Below, piece after piece: positions 10,176 through 17,989 of a stretch of DNA of 64,000 bases; position 1 is the first letter of the stretch, and each line of letters opens with the position of its first letter. The notes under the pieces are model-generated. The model saw nothing but the letters and a program-made list of their open reading frames with translations, did not search any database and had not been told where the DNA came from. The stretch covers positions 93,603-157,602 of the forward strand of contig JOHN01000010.1 in NCBI GenBank assembly GCA_000719695.1, in the 5' to 3' direction. A program made the translations under genes and the position numbers. The stretch comes from Streptomyces sp. NRRL F-6131. GTDB lineage: Bacteria > Actinomycetota > Actinomycetes > Streptomycetales > Streptomycetaceae.

Positions 10176-10559
10176 CTAGCGGCCGTTCTCGATCAGGTAG
10201 TCGCCCAGCTTCTCCACGGTCTGCGCCGCGACGGCCGGCTGATGCCGCTCGCTGTACCGGCCGACGAGGATGGTCTGGGAGGTCCTGACCAGCACGATTC
10301 CGGCGGAGCTCTTCCTGGCGTAGATCGAGCGCGCGTCGGCCTTGACCGCCACCGTGTACTTGACGCCGCCGACGGTGACGCCATTGGTGAACGCGCTGCC
10401 CGGGTTCTTGTACAGGGCGACGAGCGCCGCGCCCTCGCCGGCGCTGAGGCTGAATCCGCTGCTCTGCGCCCAGGTGCCGCCGTCGGCGGCACTGACGATG
10501 ATCCCGCCGTCGAGATTTCCCGAACCCACAAGCTGATTGTCAACGTAGGTCTGCCACAT
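10176..10559 (-). CDS. Profilin (eukaryotic-type actin-binding protein)
   Basis: 127 residues covering a complete profilin fold from end to end. The start MWQTYVDNQLVGSG matches the family's N-terminal helix. Trp2, Tyr5 and Trp30 (GGTWAQSS) occupy the aromatic positions that bind poly-L-proline in profilins. GGVKYTV, ADARSIYARK, IVLVRTSQTILVGRY and the last helix VEKLGDYLIENGR follow in order. By eye the closest resemblance is to fungal profilins (yeast has ADDRSIYGRH and VVCVRTKQTVII at the same places). The ATG at 10559 follows GAGGGGAGACGGTAGGC; longer starts run into poor codon usage. Codons are mostly GC3, slightly relaxed in the first 20, so the gene is ameliorated and intron-free. No actin gene is in the window. 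Function in a bacterium is unknown. Confidence 0.9.
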   Translation of the reverse strand: MWQTYVDNQLVGSGNLDGGIIVSAADGGTWAQSSGFSLSAGEGAALVALYKNPGSAFTNGVTVGGVKYTVAVKADARSIYARKSSAGIVLVRTSQTILVGRYSERHQPAVAAQTVEKLGDYLIENGR

Positions 10560-10926
10560 GCCTACCGTCTCCCCTCGGTAAGGACCCGCGAGCCCGCCCT
10601 TGCGGGCCGCGCCTCCGGAATCCTTCCCTCCGGACAGGCGCACCGAGTCGGGATCTCCCATCTCTGGCCTGAAACTGACGGATCGTCACTCATTTGAGTG
10701 AATCCACCCGGCTCTTCTCGGCCAGCCCGCACAGGAAGTCGACCCGCTCGACTTCCTGTGCGGGCCGCCGGGGGTGGCCGGTCGACGGTTTGCCCAGGTG
10801 CCCGATCGGGCACCGCGCGCCACCATCAGTGCAGGTCAGGGGCTTGGTGGCGGCATGGTGGAACCATTGGCGGGGTGGCGGCCGTCACGCTTGGTGACGT
10901 CCCGTCACCAGCAGAGGGGTACTGCC
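10560..10926. promoter_or_regulatory. Divergent spacer with a perfect 18-bp inverted repeat
   Basis: This 367-bp stretch between the profilin gene (minus) and the protease gene (plus) contains no convincing gene. It holds CACTCATTTGAGTG (10687-10700), a short dyad that may be an operator. It also holds a perfect 18-bp inverted repeat, 10725-10742 with 10748-10765, loop CCCGC. A terminator-strength hairpin between divergent genes has no upstream transcript to end, so a 5'-leader or mobile-element relic role is possible. Confidence 0.55.
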
Positions 10927-11700
10927 ATGAGCCGCCAGAACCGCACCGCCCGCACCGCCCGCCGCCCGCTCGCCGTCCTGGCGGCCGCCGCCGGGCTGGT
11001 CGCGGTGGCCGCCGGGCCCGCCGCCGCCGTCCACGGCGGGTCGGACACGACCACCAGGGCCAACCCGTTCGTCATCGCCCTGCAGACGGCGGACGGCCAG
11101 CAGTGGTGCACCGGCGCGCTGATCGCCCCCACCAAGGTCCTCACCGCCGGCCACTGCGTCACCGAGGCCGACGACCCGACCACCCTGCGGGCGATCGCGG
11201 GCCGGACCGACCTCACCGGCACCGGCGGCCAGGAGCGACGGGTGAAGAGCTTCAAGGTCGACCCCCGCTTCACGCCCGGCCTGGACCACGACTCGGCGGT
11301 GCTCACCCTCGACCGGCCGCTCCCGCAGCGGACGGTCCGGGTGGCGGGGAAGGGCGACGAGAAGCTCTACCGCTACGGCCGCACGGCCACCGTGTACGGC
11401 TACGGGCGGACCGGGGACGGGATGCCCGGAACGCACCTGAAGCAGGCCGTGCTGACGCTCTCGGCGCCGGCCGGCTGCGTCCCGTTCACCGAGCCGGACG
11501 CCTCCCCGCTGCTGAAGGTCTGCGGCCTGCCGGGGCCCGGGACGGCCGACAGCATCTGCAAGGGCGACTCCGGCGGCCCGCTGGTCGTGGACGGCGTGGT
11601 GATCGGCGTCGTCTCGACCGGCAACAAGTACTGCGACACCCAGTTCCCGGTCTCGGTGTTCACCCGGGCCACCGACGTCCCCCGGTCGATCCTGAAGTAG
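10927..11700 (+). CDS. Secreted trypsin-like serine protease (S1)
   Basis: 257 residues. The Sec signal peptide (RR followed by LAVLAAAAGLVAVAAG, cut near AAA) is followed directly by the mature start VHGGSD at Val35, comparable to the IVGG start of active trypsins. The catalytic triad is His76 (LTAGHC), Asp122 (HDSAVL) and Ser215 (CKGDSGGPLV). Three Cys pairs are plausible. Asp209 in the ADSIC segment suggests trypsin-like Arg/Lys preference, as in S. griseus trypsin. The ATG follows AGAGGGG. No long propeptide is apparent, so activation would rely on signal cleavage or short processing. Confidence 0.9.
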   Translation: MSRQNRTARTARRPLAVLAAAAGLVAVAAGPAAAVHGGSDTTTRANPFVIALQTADGQQWCTGALIAPTKVLTAGHCVTEADDPTTLRAIAGRTDLTGTGGQERRVKSFKVDPRFTPGLDHDSAVLTLDRPLPQRTVRVAGKGDEKLYRYGRTATVYGYGRTGDGMPGTHLKQAVLTLSAPAGCVPFTEPDASPLLKVCGLPGPGTADSICKGDSGGPLVVDGVVIGVVSTGNKYCDTQFPVSVFTRATDVPRSILK

Positions 11701-11721
11701 TCGTCGGGCGGGGCGGACGTC

Positions 11722-11752
11722 TTGACCTGAAGCCGACTTCAGTTCCTACCTT
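11722..11752 (+). promoter_or_regulatory. MerR-type promoter for the VOC gene
   Basis: TTGACC (11722-11727) and TACCTT (11747-11752) are separated by exactly 19 bp. The spacer carries the dyad CTGAAG-CCGA-CTTCAG. An over-long 19-bp spacer with a central dyad is the known signature of promoters activated by MerR-family regulators. No merR gene lies nearby, so the regulator would be encoded elsewhere. Confidence 0.7.
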
Positions 11753-11804
11753 GATCCCGAGGCCGCCGGCGCACCGCCGGCGGCGACATCGAGGGGGAAC
11801 CGCC

Positions 11805-12281
11805 ATGACCACCACCACCGCTGCCGGTACCGACGCCGTCGTGCCCGAGCGCTACCGCTACGCCGTCGTCCCGCACATCATGGTCGACGACGCCGCCGCC
11901 GCGATCGACTTCTACGAGCGGGCCTTCGGCGCCCGCCAGGACATCCGGATCGACGCCCCCGACGGCGGGGTCCTGCACGCGGAGATCAGCATCGGGGAGT
12001 CCGTCCTGATGCTGGGCGACACCGGCGCGGGCGCCCCCTTCACGGCCCCGGGCGTGCTCGGCGGCACGAGCGTCGCCCTGCACGTCTACGTCCCGGACGT
12101 CGACGCCCTCGCCGCGCGGGCCGAGGCCGCCGGCGCGGAGGTCCTTCAGCCGCCGACCGACATGTTCCACGGCGACCGCACCGCTGTCCTCCGGGACCCG
12201 GCGGGCCATGTCTGGATCTTCCTCACCCACCTGGAGAACCTCACCCCCGAAGAACTCCACCGCCGCACCCCCACCGCCTGA
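11805..12281 (+). CDS. VOC-family (glyoxalase/PhnB-like) protein
   Basis: 158 residues with the PhnB-like vicinal-oxygen-chelate layout: YAVVPHIMVDDAAAAIDFYE, AFGARQDIRIDAPDGGVLHA, EISIGESVLMLGD, then SVALHVYVPDVDALAARAEA and DRTAVLRDPAGHVWIFLTH. The ATG follows GAGGGGGAACCGCC. Substrate is unknown; members include resistance proteins and methyl/glyoxal-type enzymes. Control by the MerR-type promoter just upstream suggests induction by a small molecule, metal or redox stress. The C-terminal tail LTPEELHRRTPTA is typical of this subgroup in actinobacteria. Confidence 0.85.
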   Translation: MTTTTAAGTDAVVPERYRYAVVPHIMVDDAAAAIDFYERAFGARQDIRIDAPDGGVLHAEISIGESVLMLGDTGAGAPFTAPGVLGGTSVALHVYVPDVDALAARAEAAGAEVLQPPTDMFHGDRTAVLRDPAGHVWIFLTHLENLTPEELHRRTPTA

Positions 12282-12305
12282 GGGGACCCGGGCGGCCCGG
12301 TTGCG

Positions 12306-12488
12306 TCAGCGACCGCCCGCCAGGCCCTCGGCGGCGGCCTCCTGGTCGGCACGGAAGGCATCGAGGGAGACGGCGGGCGCGCTGCGGGACCCGGCCGCGA
12401 ACTCGGCGCGGGGGACGAACCGCCGCCGACGCGGCGGGATCGGCTCCACGCCTTCGCGTCCGTCGGGCGTGACCGGCTGGACTGTCAT
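12306..12488 (-). CDS. Small hypothetical protein
   Basis: 60 residues from ATG 12488 (MTVQPVTPDGREGVEPIPPR), with a GTG at 12515 as a longer option. Third positions are almost all G or C, which supports coding. The middle is Arg-rich (PPRRRRFVPRAEF) and the end is acidic-amphipathic (VSLDAFRADQEAAAEGLAG). The arrangement resembles small antitoxin-like or DNA-binding proteins, but I do not recognise a family. It is divergent from the Phd-PIN pair and convergent with the VOC gene. Confidence 0.5.
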   Translation of the reverse strand: MTVQPVTPDGREGVEPIPPRRRRFVPRAEFAAGSRSAPAVSLDAFRADQEAAAEGLAGGR

Positions 12489-12510
12489 GGAACGAGCATG
12501 GAGGAGCGGC

Positions 12511-12533
12511 GCCACGCGGTGTCACCGCGTGGC
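12511..12533. repeat. Perfect 23-bp palindrome upstream of the small gene
   Basis: GCCACGCGGTG-T-CACCGCGTGGC: 11-bp perfect arms and a single centre base. It lies immediately upstream of ATG 12488 (and over the alternative GTG 12515), so it could be an operator or a leader hairpin for that gene. Confidence 0.6.
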
Positions 12534-12653
12534 GCCGCGTTCGAACCGATCCGGCCGCGCCCCACACCGCCGGGCCGCTCCACGACCGGTCGGAAACGCC
12601 CGCGCCCGCGCCGGATAGGCGGGGGCGCGGTTCCATGGACGGGCTCAGGTGGC

Positions 12654-12671
12654 TCAGATAATCTGATTCCA
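12654..12671 (+). promoter_or_regulatory. Operator palindrome over a -10 box; leaderless start
   Basis: TCAGAT-A-ATCTGA (12654-12666) is a perfect dyad containing GATAAT at 12657-12662. Transcription would begin about at the ATG at 12671, so the antitoxin mRNA is probably leaderless and has no Shine-Dalgarno. Phd-type antitoxins usually bind such dyads to repress their own operon (family knowledge). No clear -35 is seen. Confidence 0.6.
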
Positions 12672-12922
12672 TGAGGCTGATGACCGCAACCGAGGCTTCG
12701 AGAAGCTTCGCCGCCGTGCTCGACTCGGCGGAACACGGCGAGACGATCGTGGTGACGCGTGGTGGTCGGCGGATCGCCGTCATCGGGCCGGCCCCGGTCG
12801 GCAACGGGGCCGCCCTCAACGACGTGCTGCGGCGCTTCCGTCCGGACGACGACTTCGCCGCGGACGTCGCGTCCGCGCGCTCCCTGCTCGAGGACAAGGT
12901 GACCGAGTGGCCCGTCGACTGA
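12671..12922 (+). CDS. Phd/YefM-family antitoxin
   Basis: 83 residues. MTATEASRSFAAVLDSAEHG, then ETIVVTRGGRRIAVIGPAP is the standard Phd/YefM DNA-binding and dimerisation domain. The C-terminal ~35 residues (LRRFRPDDDFAADVASARSL) form the toxin-binding tail. The ATG is at the predicted transcript start. The gene overlaps the PIN toxin gene by 16 bp (12907-12922), the usual coupled arrangement of type II toxin-antitoxin operons. Confidence 0.88.
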   Translation: MRLMTATEASRSFAAVLDSAEHGETIVVTRGGRRIAVIGPAPVGNGAALNDVLRRFRPDDDFAADVASARSLLEDKVTEWPVD

Positions 12923-13308
12923 TCCTCGACACCGGTGTGCTGATCCAGGTGGAGCGCCACGGGAGCGCGAGCCCGTTCGGCCCGGACGACGACGTGGCGA
13001 TCGCGGCCGTGACGGCGGCCGATCTCCACCTGGGGGTCGAACTCGCCGACGAGTCCCGTCGGCTCGGGCGACAGGGCTTCGTCGACGCCGTGCTCGCGGT
13101 CGTGCCGGTGGAGGACTACACCCCCGACACGGCCCGCATCCACGCGCGACTGATGGCGCACGTGCGCCGACAGGGCCGCCCGCGCGGTGCCCACGACCTG
13201 ATCATCGCGGCCACGGCGCTCGCAACCGCCCGCACCGTGGTCACCACCGACGCCTCGGCCGCCTTCGCCGATCTGCCGGGCGTACGGGCGATCGTCCTGG
13301 GGGCTTGA
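12907..13308 (+). CDS. PIN-domain toxin (VapC-like ribonuclease)
   Basis: 133 residues starting at GTG 12907 inside the antitoxin gene. A PIN-domain RNase is expected to cleave RNA with Mg2+. The acidic sites are visible: Asp8 in LILDTGVLIQVE, Glu in TAADLHLGVELAD, Asp in RGAHDLIIAATAL, and TTDASAAFADLPGV. Length matches VapC toxins. A Phd-type rather than VapB-type antitoxin partner is common in actinobacteria. The target RNA cannot be told from sequence. Confidence 0.88.
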   Translation: MARRLILDTGVLIQVERHGSASPFGPDDDVAIAAVTAADLHLGVELADESRRLGRQGFVDAVLAVVPVEDYTPDTARIHARLMAHVRRQGRPRGAHDLIIAATALATARTVVTTDASAAFADLPGVRAIVLGA

Positions 13309-13347
13309 GCGGCGCGGCCAGGGAGTCCTGAGGGAGGAAACACCCGA

Positions 13348-13369
13348 GCCCCCGCCGGTGGGCGGGGGC
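13348..13369. terminator. Bidirectional terminator between PIN toxin and sdaA
   Basis: GCCCCCGCC and GGCGGGGGC arms around GGTG lie between the convergent toxin gene (ends 13308) and sdaA (ends 13391). Confidence 0.65.
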
Positions 13370-13390
13370 GCGGGCGACGTCAGCGGGCCG

Positions 13391-14758
13391 TCAGCACTCG
13401 ATGACGTTGACGGCGAGGCCGCCGCGGGACGTCTCCTTGTACTTGATCTTCATGTCGGCGCCGGTCTCCTTCATGGTCTTGATCGCCTTGTCGAGGGAGA
13501 CGTGGTGGCGGCCGTCGCCGCGCAGGGCCATCCGGGCCGCGGTGACGGCCTTCACCGACGCCATGCCGTTGCGCTCGATGCAGGGGATCTGGACCAGGCC
13601 ACCGACCGGGTCGCAGGTGAGGCCGAGGTTGTGCTCGATGCCGATCTCGGCGGCGTTCTCGACCTGCTCGGGCGAGCCGCCGAGGACCTCCGCGAGGCCG
13701 CCGGCCGCCATCGAGCAGGCCGAGCCGACCTCGCCCTGGCAGCCGACCTCGGCGCCGGAGATGGAGGCGTTCTCCTTGAACAGCATGCCGATCGCGCCCG
13801 CGGCGAGCAGGAAGCGGACGATGCCGTCGTCGTCGGCGCCGGGGATGAAGTTCAGGTAGTAGTGCAGGACGGCCGGGATGATGCCGGCCGCGCCGTTGGT
13901 CGGGGCGGTGACCACCCGGCGGCCGGAGGCGTTCTCCTCGTTGACCGCCATCGCGTAGAGGGTCACCCACTCCATCGCGTTGGCCGGGCCGATGCCCTCG
14001 GCGCGCAGCGCGCGGGCGCCCGAGGCGGCGCGGCGGCGCACCTTGAGGCCGCCGGGGAGTATGCCCTCGCGGGACATGCCGGCCCGGACGCACTCCTGCA
14101 TGACCCGCCAGATCTCCAGCAGTCCGGCCCGGATCTCCTCCTCGCTGCGCCAGGCCTTCTCGTTCTCCAGCATCAGGCCGGAGATCGACAGGCCGGTCTC
14201 CCGGCTGAGCCGGAGCAGTTCGTCGCCGGTGCGGAAGGGGTACTTCAGCACGGTGTCGTCCGGCTTGACCCGCTCCGCGCCGATCGCGTCCTCGTCGACC
14301 ACGAAGCCGCCGCCGACCGAGTAGTAGGTCTTCTCCAGCACGGTGGAGCCGTCCGCCCGGTGGGCCCAGAGGGTCATGCCGTTGGCGTGGTACGGCAGCG
14401 AGCGCCGCCGGTGCAGCACCAGCTGGGTGTCCCGGTCGAAGTCGATGGGGTGCACGCCGAGCAGGTTGAGCCGCTTCTCGGCGGTGATCCGCTCGACGTC
14501 GAGGTCGGCCCGGTCGACGTCCACGGTGCGCGGGGAGTGGCCCTCCAGGCCGAGCAGGACGGCCTTCGGGGTGCCGTGACCGTGGCCGGTGGCGCCCAGC
14601 GAGCCGAACAGCTCGGCGCGGACGGCCGTCACCTCGGTCAGCAGGCCCTCCGACCTCAGGCGGCGGGCGAACATCCGGGCGGCGCGCATCGGGCCGACGG
14701 TGTGGGAGCTGGACGGGCCGATGCCGATGGAGAAGAGGTCGAAGACGCTGATGGCCAC
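13391..14758 (-). CDS. sdaA: L-serine ammonia-lyase (iron-sulfur)
   Basis: 455 residues, single-chain L-serine dehydratase converting serine to pyruvate and ammonia. The beta domain ([20 protein letters not shown]) is followed by the alpha domain with 4Fe-4S cysteine motifs [23 protein letters not shown] and [11 protein letters not shown]. The protein ends in VNVIEC; a C-terminal Cys that reaches the active-site cluster is known in related bacterial enzymes. ATG at 14758. It is the last gene after the glycine riboswitch, so excess glycine can be drained through GlyA to serine and then to pyruvate. A hairpin at 14853-14890 upstream may partly insulate it from glyA. Confidence 0.95.
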   Translation of the reverse strand: MAISVFDLFSIGIGPSSSHTVGPMRAARMFARRLRSEGLLTEVTAVRAELFGSLGATGHGHGTPKAVLLGLEGHSPRTVDVDRADLDVERITAEKRLNLLGVHPIDFDRDTQLVLHRRRSLPYHANGMTLWAHRADGSTVLEKTYYSVGGGFVVDEDAIGAERVKPDDTVLKYPFRTGDELLRLSRETGLSISGLMLENEKAWRSEEEIRAGLLEIWRVMQECVRAGMSREGILPGGLKVRRRAASGARALRAEGIGPANAMEWVTLYAMAVNEENASGRRVVTAPTNGAAGIIPAVLHYYLNFIPGADDDGIVRFLLAAGAIGMLFKENASISGAEVGCQGEVGSACSMAAGGLAEVLGGSPEQVENAAEIGIEHNLGLTCDPVGGLVQIPCIERNGMASVKAVTAARMALRGDGRHHVSLDKAIKTMKETGADMKIKYKETSRGGLAVNVIEC

Positions 14759-14852
14759 GGAGTGACGTCCTTGTCTGGTCTCGTGGGTGGTGCCGGCGGG
14801 GAGGGAGGGACGGCAGTGGCGGGAGTGGTGGGTCGGGCGACCGACACGGGTC

Positions 14853-14890
14853 GGGGCACCGCGCGCACCTTCCAGTGTGCGCGGTGCCCC
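14853..14890 (-). terminator. Hairpin between glyA and sdaA
   Basis: GGGGCACCGCGCGCAC pairs with GTGTGCGCGGTGCCCC (one mismatch) across CTTCCA, 59 bp beyond the glyA stop. It is probably a terminator or a partial attenuator reducing readthrough into sdaA. Confidence 0.65.
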
Positions 14891-14948
14891 AGAATCCCCG
14901 GTGTCCGGGCGGCGTGAGCCCGGTCACCCGTGGTCGACCAGCAGGGAC

Positions 14949-16217
14949 CTAAAGGTTCGGGTAGAGCGGGTACTTCTCGGCCAGGGCGGTGACCCGGGCC
15001 TTCAGGGCGTCGGCGACGGTCTCGTCGAAGGCCGGCTTGAGGGCCTCGGCGATGATGTCGGCGACCTCGCGGAAGTCCTCGGCGCCGAAGCCGCGGGTGG
15101 CCAGCGCCGGGGTGCCGATCCGCAGGCCGGAGGTGACCATCGGCGGGCGCGGGTCGTTCGGGATCGCGTTGCGGTTGACCGTGATGCCGACCTCGTGCAG
15201 CCGGTCCTCGGCCTGCTGGCCGTCGAGCTGGCTGTTGCGCAGGTCGACCAGGACGAGGTGGACGTCGGTGCCGCCGGACAGCACCGAGACGCCGGCCTCG
15301 GTGACGTCGTCCTGGAGCAGGCGCTCGGCGAGGATCCGGGCGCCGTCCAGGGTGCGCTGCTGGCGCTCCTTGAACTCCTCGGAGGCGGCGACCTTGAAGG
15401 CGACGGCCTTGCCGGCGATGACGTGCTCCAGCGGGCCGCCCTGCTGGCCGGGGAAGACCGCGGAGTTGATCTTCTTGGCGTGCTCGGCCTTGGAGAGGAT
15501 GACGCCGCCGCGCGGGCCGCCCAGGGTCTTGTGGGTGGTGGTGGTGACCACGTCCGCGAACGGCACCGGGTTGGGGTGCAGGCCCGCGGCGACCAGGCCG
15601 GCGAAGTGGGCCATGTCGACCATCAGCAGCGCGCCGGTCTCGTCGGCGATGCGGCGGAACTCGGCGAAGTCGAGCTGGCGCGGGTAGGCGGACCAGCCGG
15701 CGATGATCAGCTGCGGACGGTGCTCCTTGGCGAGGCGCTCGACCTCGGCCATGTCGACCTGGCCGCTCTTGTCGTCCACGTGGTACGGCACCACGTTGTA
15801 GAGCTTGCCGGAGAAGTTGATCTTCATGCCGTGGGTCAGGTGACCGCCGTGGGCCAGGTTCAGGCCCAGGATGGTGTCGCCCGGCTTGATCAGCGCGAAC
15901 ATCGCGGCGGCGTTGGCCTGCGCGCCCGAGTGCGGCTGGACGTTGGCGTGCTCGGCGCCGAACAGGGCCTTGATCCGGTCGATCGCGATCTGCTCGACGA
16001 CGTCGACGTGCTCGCAGCCGCCGTAGTAGCGGCGGCCGGGGTAGCCCTCGGCGTACTTGTTGGTCAGGACCGAGCCCTGGGCCTCCATGACCGCCACCGG
16101 GGCGAAGTTCTCGGAGGCGATCATCTCCAGGGTGGTCTGCTGGCGGTGCAGCTCGGCGTCGACCGCGGCGGCGATCTCCGGGTCGAGGGCGTGCAGGGAC
16201 TGGTTCAGAACCGTCAT
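14949..16217 (-). CDS. glyA: Serine hydroxymethyltransferase
   Basis: 422 residues, a PLP enzyme interconverting glycine and serine with tetrahydrofolate. Landmarks: [47 protein letters not shown], the Schiff-base lysine in [14 protein letters not shown], and [15 protein letters not shown] near the C-terminus. ATG at 16217. It lies 83 bp after gcvH in the same orientation, consistent with a gcvT-gcvH-glyA-sdaA unit under the glycine riboswitch. Here it would use the methylene-THF produced by the glycine cleavage system. Confidence 0.96.
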   Translation of the reverse strand: MTVLNQSLHALDPEIAAAVDAELHRQQTTLEMIASENFAPVAVMEAQGSVLTNKYAEGYPGRRYYGGCEHVDVVEQIAIDRIKALFGAEHANVQPHSGAQANAAAMFALIKPGDTILGLNLAHGGHLTHGMKINFSGKLYNVVPYHVDDKSGQVDMAEVERLAKEHRPQLIIAGWSAYPRQLDFAEFRRIADETGALLMVDMAHFAGLVAAGLHPNPVPFADVVTTTTHKTLGGPRGGVILSKAEHAKKINSAVFPGQQGGPLEHVIAGKAVAFKVAASEEFKERQQRTLDGARILAERLLQDDVTEAGVSVLSGGTDVHLVLVDLRNSQLDGQQAEDRLHEVGITVNRNAIPNDPRPPMVTSGLRIGTPALATRGFGAEDFREVADIIAEALKPAFDETVADALKARVTALAEKYPLYPNL

Positions 16218-16300
16218 GGTGGGGTCTTCCCGGGAGTGAGAGGGAGGAGGGCCGGCGGGCGACGGGGCGGCCGCGGCGGGCGGGCGCCCCGTCGGGCGAC

Positions 16301-16684
16301 TCAGGCCGAGGGGTTGGTGAGCGCGGTGTACTCGGCGGCGGTCAGCACCTTGCCGGTCGACTCGACGCGGACCTTGAACAGCCAGCCGGCGTTGAACGGG
16401 TCGCTGTTGACCAGGCTGTTGTCGCCCTCGACGTCCTCGTTGACCTCGACGATCTCACCGGTCACCGGGGAGTACAGGTCGCTGACCGACTTGGTCGACT
16501 CCAGCTCGCCGCAGGTCTCGCCGGCGGTCACGGCGTCGCCCACCGCGGGGAGCTGCACGTAGACGATGTCACCGAGGGCGTCGGCGGCGTGCTGGGTGAT
16601 GCCGATCGTGGCCACACCGTCGGCGTCGGCGGCGGTCAGCCACTCGTGCTCCTCGGTGTACTGCAGGTGCTCGGGGTTGCTCAT
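16301..16684 (-). CDS. gcvH: Glycine cleavage system H protein
   Basis: 127 residues. Lipoyl carrier that shuttles the aminomethyl group between P, T and L proteins. The lipoylation lysine is in [16 protein letters not shown]. The N-terminus [12 protein letters not shown] and C-terminal LFKVRV are standard. ATG at 16684, 88 bp after gcvT. gcvP is not in the window. Confidence 0.96.
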   Translation of the reverse strand: MSNPEHLQYTEEHEWLTAADADGVATIGITQHAADALGDIVYVQLPAVGDAVTAGETCGELESTKSVSDLYSPVTGEIVEVNEDVEGDNSLVNSDPFNAGWLFKVRVESTGKVLTAAEYTALTNPSA

Positions 16685-16772
16685 GGCGTCATTCTCCAGG
16701 ATGGGAAGCGGGTACGACGAAGCGGCCCGGCGGGCGGACGCGCCTCGCGAGGGAAAGGTGGGGGGACGGGCC

Positions 16773-17894
16773 TCAGCGGGCGCGCTTGTAGAACGGCAGC
16801 GCCACGACCTGGACCGGCTCGTGCTTGCCGCGCACGTCCACCGCGACGGTGGAGCCCGGGGCGGCGTGGGCCGCGTCCACGTACGCCATCGCGATCGGCT
16901 TCTCCAGGGTGGGGGAGGGCGCGCCGGAGGTGATCCGGCCGATCGGCTCGCCGTCGGTGGAGACCACGGTGTACTCGGCGCGCGGCACGCGCTTGCCCTC
17001 GGAGACCAGGCCGACCAGGACCCGCGGCGGGTTGGCCTCGGCCTCGGCGGCGGCCCGCTCCAGGGCCTTGCGGCCGACGAAGGCGCCCTCGTTGGTGGTC
17101 TTGTCGAAGCGGACGACCCGGCCGAGGCCGGCGTCGAACGGGGTCAGGTCGGTGGACAGCTCGTGGCCGTACAGCGGCATGCCGGCCTCCAGGCGCAGCG
17201 TGTCGCGGCAGGACAGGCCGCAGGGGATCAGACCGCGGTCGGTGCCGGCCTCGGTCAGCGCCTGCCAGATCTGCTCGGCGTCGCCCGGGTTGCAGAAGAT
17301 CTCGAAGCCGTCCTCGCCGGTGTAGCCGGTGCGGGCGAGCAGCACGTCCCGGCCGGCCACCTGGGCGGGGAGGATCGCGTAGTACTTCAGGCCGGGCAGG
17401 TCGGCCTCGGTGGTGCCGGCCAGGATCGCGGTGGACTCCGGGCCCTGGACGGCGATCAGCGCGTAGGCGTCGCGGTCGTCGGAGACGACGGCGTTGTAGC
17501 CCTTGGCCCGGGCGATCAGCTCGTCCAGCACCAGCTGGGCGTTGGAGGCGTTGGCGACGACCAGGAAGGCGTCCTCGCGCAGGCGGTAGACGATCAGGTC
17601 GTCCAGGATGCCGCCGTCCTCGGCGCAGATCATGGTGTAGCGGGCGCGCAGCACGCCGAGCGCGGAGACGAAGCCGACCAGGGCGTGGTCCAGCATCTCG
17701 CCGGCCTGCGGGCCGGTGATGGTGATCTCGCCCATGTGGGACAGGTCGAACAGGCCGGCCTTGGTGCGGACGGCGAGGTGCTCCTCGCGCTCACTGCCGT
17801 AGCGCAGCGGCATGTCCCAGCCGGCGAAGTCGGTCATGGTGGCGCCGAGGGCGCGGTGCAGCGCGTCGAGCGCGGTGAGGCGGAGGGACGACAT
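16773..17894 (-). CDS. gcvT: Glycine cleavage system T protein (aminomethyltransferase)
   Basis: 373 residues from ATG 17894 ([12 protein letters not shown]); the open frame extends upstream only because it crosses the riboswitch. Transfers the methylene group from lipoyl-GcvH to THF. Motifs: [59 protein letters not shown], and [20 protein letters not shown]. First gene behind the glycine riboswitch at 17990-18210. Confidence 0.96.
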   Translation of the reverse strand: MSSLRLTALDALHRALGATMTDFAGWDMPLRYGSEREEHLAVRTKAGLFDLSHMGEITITGPQAGEMLDHALVGFVSALGVLRARYTMICAEDGGILDDLIVYRLREDAFLVVANASNAQLVLDELIARAKGYNAVVSDDRDAYALIAVQGPESTAILAGTTEADLPGLKYYAILPAQVAGRDVLLARTGYTGEDGFEIFCNPGDAEQIWQALTEAGTDRGLIPCGLSCRDTLRLEAGMPLYGHELSTDLTPFDAGLGRVVRFDKTTNEGAFVGRKALERAAAEAEANPPRVLVGLVSEGKRVPRAEYTVVSTDGEPIGRITSGAPSPTLEKPIAMAYVDAAHAAPGSTVAVDVRGKHEPVQVVALPFYKRAR

Positions 17895-17989
17895 GGCCAG
17901 GAACTCCTCGGTCGGGGCACTCAGGGGTGCGCGCGCCGGGACCGGCCCTGCACGGGGCGGCGGACCCTGCGCGCGGGCATGCGGCGGCT

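Noticed and set aside
10560..10661. Upstream extension of the profilin frame
   Set aside because: The added 34 codons have no profilin homology and the ribosome site is directly ahead of 10559.
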